From Magnetovibrio sp. (GTDB lineage Bacteria > Pseudomonadota > Alphaproteobacteria > Rhodospirillales > Magnetovibrionaceae), in assembly GCA_016763895.1 (NCBI GenBank), contig JAESSV010000263.1:1-9725 (forward strand): a stretch of DNA of 9,725 nt, given 5' to 3'. The position numbers were made by a program, and so were the translations under genes. The notes beneath the pieces are model-generated. The model searched no databases. It saw only the letters and a list, made by a program, of their open reading frames with translations, and was not told where the DNA came from. How positions within the stretch are numbered: the first letter of the stretch is position 1; each line of letters begins with the position of its first letter. This document shows, one piece after another, positions 5,119 through 9,725 of the stretch.

Positions 5119-8100
5119 ATGAAAGCCAGCGGGCTGCCCCATAAGCAGGGCCTCTACGACCCCAGCAACGAACGCGACAATTGTGGTGTCGGCTTCATTT
5201 GCAACATCAAGAATAAAAAAAGCCACGAAATTATCACGCAAGGCTTGCAAATTCTTGTCAACATGGACCACCGCGGTGCGGTCGGCGCGGACCCGCTTGC
5301 GGGCGATGGCGCCGGTATTATGATGCAAATTCCGCATGATATGTTGGTCGAAGAATGCAAAGACTTAGGCTTTAAGCTTCCAGAAGTTGGTGAATACGCC
5401 GTGGGCCAAGTGTTTTTACCCCGCGACAAAAGCGCCCGCCGCGCGTGCTTGCAAGCCTTTGACGTGGTTGTGCCTCACGAAGGCCAAGAGCTGTTGGGCT
5501 GGCGTGACGTTCCGGTCGACAACTCATGCCTTGGCGAAAGCGTCAAAGCGGCGGAGCCTGTTATTCGCCAGGTGTTCATCAAAAAAGGCGCCAACACGCC
5601 GGATGAACAGGCGTTTGAACGCAAATTGTTTGTTATCCGCAAGCAAGTCCACCATGCGGTTTGGGATGTCATTGATGATGACAGCCATGGCAATTTCTAT
5701 ATTCCCACCTTGTCCACCCGCACCATTGTTTACAAAGGCATGGTGTTGTCGAGCAATCTGGGCACGTTTTATTTGGATCTTCAAGACGAACGCACCACAT
5801 CTGCGTTGGCCTTGGTGCACCAACGCTTTTCCACCAACACCTTCCCCAGTTGGGAATTGGCACAGCCGTTCCGGTATCTGTGCCACAACGGTGAAATCAA
5901 CACGGTGCGCGGCAACATCAACTGGATGCGTGCCCGCAAAGCCACCATGTCTTCGGAAATTTTGGGCGACGACCTCGACAAGCTTTGGCCGTTGATTGGC
6001 GATGGCTCTTCGGATTCAGCGACCTTTGACAACGCGTTGGAACTTCTGGTCGCGGGCGGCTATTCGCTGTCCCACGCCATGATGATGATGATTCCCGAAG
6101 CTTGGGATTCCAACCCGTTGATGGACCCTGAACGCCGGGCATTTTATGAATATCATGCGGCCTTGATGGAACCTTGGGATGGTCCTGCTGCGGTTTGCTT
6201 TACCGATGGCCGCCAAATTGGCGCGACCTTGGATCGCAACGGTTTGCGTCCAGCCCGTTATGTGGTGACCGACGATGATTTCTTGATCATGGGATCAGAA
6301 GTCGGCGTGATTCCCATCGACGAAAGCAAAATTGTTAAAAAATGGCGTTTACAGCCGGGCAAGATGTTTTTGATCGACCTGGTCGAAGGCCGCATCATTG
6401 ATGACGAAGAAATCAAATCATCCTTGACCCAAGCCAAACCTTATCAAGAATGGCTGGACAGAACGCAGATCAAAGTCGAAGACTTGCCTGCGGAAAATCC
6501 CGCCATGCCCCCCGACCATGAAACCATGTTGGAAGCCCAAAAAGCATTTGGCTATACCCAAGAAGACAACAAACATTTCATCAAACCGATGGCGTTAACG
6601 GGTCAAGACCCGATTGGGTCCATGGGACGCGATACGCCCATTGCGGTGTTGTCGGCGCGGCCTAAAATTCTGTACGATTATTTCACCCAGAACTTTGCCC
6701 AAGTCACCAACCCCCCCATTGATCCCATTCGCGAAGAATTGGTGATGAGCCTGATCAGCCTGATCGGACCGCGTCCAAACTTGATGAACGTGAACCGCAC
6801 CGGCACGCGCAAACGTTTGGAAGTGCGTCAACCTATCCTCAGCAACCTGGATCTGGAAAAAATTCGCCACATTGAAAACCATGTGGACAAAGGCTTTAAG
6901 ACCTACACGCTGTCCATATGTTATCCCGCTTCGAAAGGCGCCGAAGGCATGGAAGCGGCCTTGGACAAGGTCTTTGCCAAGGCTGAAAAAGTGGTCAATG
7001 AAGGCTATAACATCATCATTTTGTCGGATCGCCGTTTGGACGCTGATCACATTGCCATTCCGGCTTTGCTGGCGACCGCAGGTGTGCATCATCACTTGAT
7101 CCGCACGGGGCTAAGAACTTCTGCTGGCTTGGTCGTGGAAACAGGCGAAGCCCGCCGCGTTCATGATTTTTGTTTGTTGGGGGGGTACGGTGCCGAAGCC
7201 ATTAACCCCTATCTGGCGTTCGACACCATCGGCGACTTTGCCGAAGATCTGCCCGAAGACATCAGCGTCGAAGAAGCCCAAAAACGCTATATCAAAGCGG
7301 TCGACAAGGGCATGCTCAAAGTGTTCTCGAAAATGGGCATTTCCACATTCCAATCTTATTGTGGCGCGCAAATTTTTGATGCCATTGGTTTGAATGAAAA
7401 ATTTATTGAACGTTACTTCACCAAAACGGCGTCCAAGGTCGGTGGCATCGATATTTCAGATATTGCCAAGGAAACCGTCAAACGTCATACGGCGGCCTTT
7501 GGCAACGATCCGTTGTTGAAAAATGCTTTGGATGTGGGGGGTGAATTGGCGTGGCGTCATCGTGGCGAAACCCACGCGTGGACACCTGAAACCATCGCAT
7601 TGTTGCAACACGCTGTGCGCAAAAGCGATCGCGAAACATACCGCAAGTATGAAGCCGCCATGAACGACCACGATGTCAAAGTGCAAAACCTGCGCGGCTT
7701 GTTCAAGCTCAACGGCACCGGCAAGTCCGTGCCGTTGGATGAAGTCGAAAGCGTTTCCGATATCTGTAAGCGTTTTTCCACGGGGGCCATGTCGTTTGGC
7801 TCAATTTCGTGGGAAGCCCACACCAACGTTGCCATTGCCATGAACCGCATTGGCGGCAAGTCCAACACGGGCGAAGGCGGCGAAGAAGCGATTCGCTTTA
7901 CGCCCATGGAAAACGGCGACAGCATGCGGTCTGCGATCAAGCAGGTGGCGTCTGGTCGCTTTGGCGTGACGGCTGAATATTTGGTCAACGCCGACGAAAT
8001 CCAAATTAAAATGGCCCAAGGGGCAAAACCGGGTGAAGGCGGGCAATTGCCCGGTCACAAGGTCAACGAATGGATCGGTCGGGTGCGTCACTCTACACCG

Positions 8101-9725
8101 GGCGTGGGTTTGATTTCTCCTCCTCCGCATCACGACATTTATTCCATTGAAGATTTGGCGCAGTTGATTCACGACTTGAAAAACATCAATCCGAAAGCTC
8201 GTATTTCGGTCAAGTTGGTGTCCGAAGTCGGGGTCGGCACGGTGGCCGCGGGTGTATCCAAGGCTCATGCTGACCACGTTACCATTTCGGGTTTTGACGG
8301 CGGCACCGGGGCGTCTCCTTTGACGTCAACGCAACACGCGGGTGGCCCTTGGGAGATCGGCTTGGCCGAAACCCATCAAACCCTGGTCATGAACAAATTG
8401 CGGGGCCGCATTGCGGTTCAGGTTGACGGTGGATTGCGCACCGCACGTGATGTCATCGTTGGCGCATTGTTAGGCGCCGATGAATTTGGCTTTGCCACGG
8501 GTGCTTTAATTGCCCAAGGCTGTTTGATGATGCGCAAATGTCACTTGAACACCTGCCCCGTTGGCATTGCCACGCAAAATGCCGAACTGCGCAAATTGTT
8601 CCCGGGTGAACCTGGACACGTCGTTAATTTCTTCACCTATATGGCCGAAGAAATGCGGGTGTTGATGGCCAAGCTTGGTTTTAGAACCATCAACGAAATG
8701 ATTGGCCGTTCCGACACATTGGAAATGAACAAAGCCATCAATCATTGGAAAGCCGAAGGTTTGGATTTTTCTGGCTTGTTGCACAAACCCAAAGCCGGCA
8801 AAGGTGTTGCGATCTATAACACCGAAACCCAAAACCACGGTTTGGAGAAAGCGTTGGACAACGGCTTGATCCTTCAAGCCGCTGACGCCATTGAAAACGG
8901 TACTCCTGTTAAAATTACGACGAACCTAATCAATGTAAACCGCACCTTTGGCACCATGTTATCAGGCCGCGTGGCCATGAAATACGGCAAAACAGGTCTT
9001 CCCGATGACACCATCTTTATTGATGCTACGGGAACCGCGGGCCAATCTTTGGGCGCGTGGTTAAGCCCCGGCATCACCATCGATCTAAAAGGTGACGCCA
9101 ATGACTATGTGGGCAAAGGTTTGGCCGGAGGGCGCATCATTGTGCGTCCTGTGGACATTTGCCCCATCATCGCCGAAGAAAACATGATCGCGGGCAACAC
9201 TTGTTTGTACGGAGCAACGTCAGGCGAAGCTTACCTGCGCGGCATCGCCGGGGAACGGTTCGCGGTTCGCAATTCAGGCGCCACCACGGTGGTCGAAGGT
9301 ATTGGCGATCACGGGTGTGAATACATGACCGGCGGCGTTGTGTGCGTGCTGGGCGCCACAGGGCGAAATTTTGCAGCCGGCATGTCCGGCGGCATTGCTT
9401 ACGTACTCGATGAAGCTGGCAATTTTGCTGAACGCTGCAATATGGCGATGGTTGAACTTGAGCCGGTCCCTGAAGAGGACGATTTGCTTGAAAAACTACA
9501 TCACCATGGCGGCGATCTCGACCATAAGGGCCGGGTGGATGTTTCATCCGACATGACCCGTTTTGATGAAGAGCGCCTCAAGCAGCTTATCATCTCTCAT
9601 ATGCATTATACCGGCTCCACTCGGGCCAAGGAAATTTTGGATAATTGGGAAGAATACCGTCCGAAATTTGCCAAGGTCATGCCGATTGAATATCGCCGGG
9701 CATTGCGGGAAATGGAAGAAAAACA
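5119..9725 (+). CDS. gltB: Glutamate synthase (NADPH-type) large subunit, 3' end just outside window
   Basis: With its small subunit GltD, this cytosolic enzyme transfers the amide nitrogen of glutamine to 2-oxoglutarate, giving two glutamates: the GOGAT half of ammonia assimilation. I translated the frame line by line and found 1535 uninterrupted codons with no stop or frameshift. Domains: a short propeptide (1-21), then Cys22 in RDNCGVGF as glutaminase nucleophile; a class II amidotransferase domain to about 430 with [12 protein letters not shown] (234-245) and CHNGEIN (255-261); a central domain from about 475; an FMN-binding synthase domain (about 815-1190) with [11 protein letters not shown] and [11 protein letters not shown]; the Cx5Cx4C 3Fe-4S ligands Cys1135, Cys1141 and Cys1146; and a Gly-rich beta-helix domain (about 1265-1450). 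The end, [21 protein letters not shown], matches the usual C-terminus, so only a few residues should be missing. The ATG has GAGGATGGAT 7-17 bases upstream. gltD is not in the window. Confidence 0.97.
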   Translation, partial: MKASGLPHKQGLYDPSNERDNCGVGFICNIKNKKSHEIITQGLQILVNMDHRGAVGADPLAGDGAGIMMQIPHDMLVEECKDLGFKLPEVGEYAVGQVFLPRDKSARRACLQAFDVVVPHEGQELLGWRDVPVDNSCLGESVKAAEPVIRQVFIKKGANTPDEQAFERKLFVIRKQVHHAVWDVIDDDSHGNFYIPTLSTRTIVYKGMVLSSNLGTFYLDLQDERTTSALALVHQRFSTNTFPSWELAQPFRYLCHNGEINTVRGNINWMRARKATMSSEILGDDLDKLWPLIGDGSSDSATFDNALELLVAGGYSLSHAMMMMIPEAWDSNPLMDPERRAFYEYHAALMEPWDGPAAVCFTDGRQIGATLDRNGLRPARYVVTDDDFLIMGSEVGVIPIDESKIVKKWRLQPGKMFLIDLVEGRIIDDEEIKSSLTQAKPYQEWLDRTQIKVEDLPAENPAMPPDHETMLEAQKAFGYTQEDNKHFIKPMALTGQDPIGSMGRDTPIAVLSARPKILYDYFTQNFAQVTNPPIDPIREELVMSLISLIGPRPNLMNVNRTGTRKRLEVRQPILSNLDLEKIRHIENHVDKGFKTYTLSICYPASKGAEGMEAALDKVFAKAEKVVNEGYNIIILSDRRLDADHIAIPALLATAGVHHHLIRTGLRTSAGLVVETGEARRVHDFCLLGGYGAEAINPYLAFDTIGDFAEDLPEDISVEEAQKRYIKAVDKGMLKVFSKMGISTFQSYCGAQIFDAIGLNEKFIERYFTKTASKVGGIDISDIAKETVKRHTAAFGNDPLLKNALDVGGELAWRHRGETHAWTPETIALLQHAVRKSDRETYRKYEAAMNDHDVKVQNLRGLFKLNGTGKSVPLDEVESVSDICKRFSTGAMSFGSISWEAHTNVAIAMNRIGGKSNTGEGGEEAIRFTPMENGDSMRSAIKQVASGRFGVTAEYLVNADEIQIKMAQGAKPGEGGQLPGHKVNEWIGRVRHSTPGVGLISPPPHHDIYSIEDLAQLIHDLKNINPKARISVKLVSEVGVGTVAAGVSKAHADHVTISGFDGGTGASPLTSTQHAGGPWEIGLAETHQTLVMNKLRGRIAVQVDGGLRTARDVIVGALLGADEFGFATGALIAQGCLMMRKCHLNTCPVGIATQNAELRKLFPGEPGHVVNFFTYMAEEMRVLMAKLGFRTINEMIGRSDTLEMNKAINHWKAEGLDFSGLLHKPKAGKGVAIYNTETQNHGLEKALDNGLILQAADAIENGTPVKITTNLINVNRTFGTMLSGRVAMKYGKTGLPDDTIFIDATGTAGQSLGAWLSPGITIDLKGDANDYVGKGLAGGRIIVRPVDICPIIAEENMIAGNTCLYGATSGEAYLRGIAGERFAVRNSGATTVVEGIGDHGCEYMTGGVVCVLGATGRNFAAGMSGGIAYVLDEAGNFAERCNMAMVELEPVPEEDDLLEKLHHHGGDLDHKGRVDVSSDMTRFDEERLKQLIISHMHYTGSTRAKEILDNWEEYRPKFAKVMPIEYRRALREMEEK

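Noticed and set aside
5387..5995. A 202-codon + strand frame inside gltB
   Set aside because: It is an out-of-frame reading of the glutaminase domain; the gltB frame holds the conserved residues over the whole stretch.
6079..6093. ATG repeated four times in gltB as a microsatellite
   Set aside because: It encodes the Met run in [11 protein letters not shown], a position that is Met-rich in GltB homologues generally.
6595..8877. Several 120-166 codon minus-strand frames opposite gltB
   Set aside because: All are antisense shadows rich in His, Phe, Val and Gln, from the complement of the gltB codon pattern, with no family resemblance.

Overview
The window looks like an ordinary chromosomal core region of a Gram-negative, probably alphaproteobacterial (possibly Rhodospirillales-like) organism. 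This rests on protein resemblance from memory: a GTP-dependent PEP carboxykinase, a long single-polypeptide GltB, a UppP with the QGITEFLP form of its motif, and a diguanylate cyclase of a type I associate with that class. GC content looks moderate. I see no rRNA, tRNA, CRISPR array, insertion sequence, integrase or phage gene.

Layout from left to right. (1) 1-1155 (+): the C-terminal two thirds of GTP-type phosphoenolpyruvate carboxykinase, cut by the left edge. (2) 2611-1152 (-): a probable two-gene unit, a small DUF423 membrane protein followed 44 bases later by a six-transmembrane voltage-gated-type potassium channel. The channel gene meets pckG tail to tail, and both stop codons lie in one TTAA. 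(3) 2634-3899 (+): a membrane-anchored GGDEF diguanylate cyclase, divergent from the DUF423 gene across only about 22-55 bases, depending on the starts used. (4) 4777-3959 (-): undecaprenyl-diphosphatase UppP/BacA, convergent with the cyclase. (5) 4778-5118: a 341-base divergent gap with two imperfect inverted repeats and one weak promoter candidate. (6) 5119-9725 (+): the glutamate synthase large subunit GltB, an unbroken frame of 1535 codons that the right edge cuts within what look like its last few residues.

The genes do not form one pathway. They cover gluconeogenesis or anaplerosis (pckG), ion homeostasis (channel), second-messenger signalling (GGDEF protein), recycling of the cell-wall lipid carrier (uppP) and ammonia assimilation (gltB). 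Orientation changes at almost every gene, so most are probably single transcription units; only the DUF423-channel pair looks like an operon.

I found no convincing undescribed system. The points worth a second look are small: the overlapping pckG/channel stop codons, the channel's C-terminal CPHCH tail with a 12-bp tandem repeat, a cyclase lacking the RxxD inhibitory site and carrying a basic proline-rich insert, an unusual residue after the conserved GGR of PEPCK, and short dyad repeats in the two divergent promoter regions.
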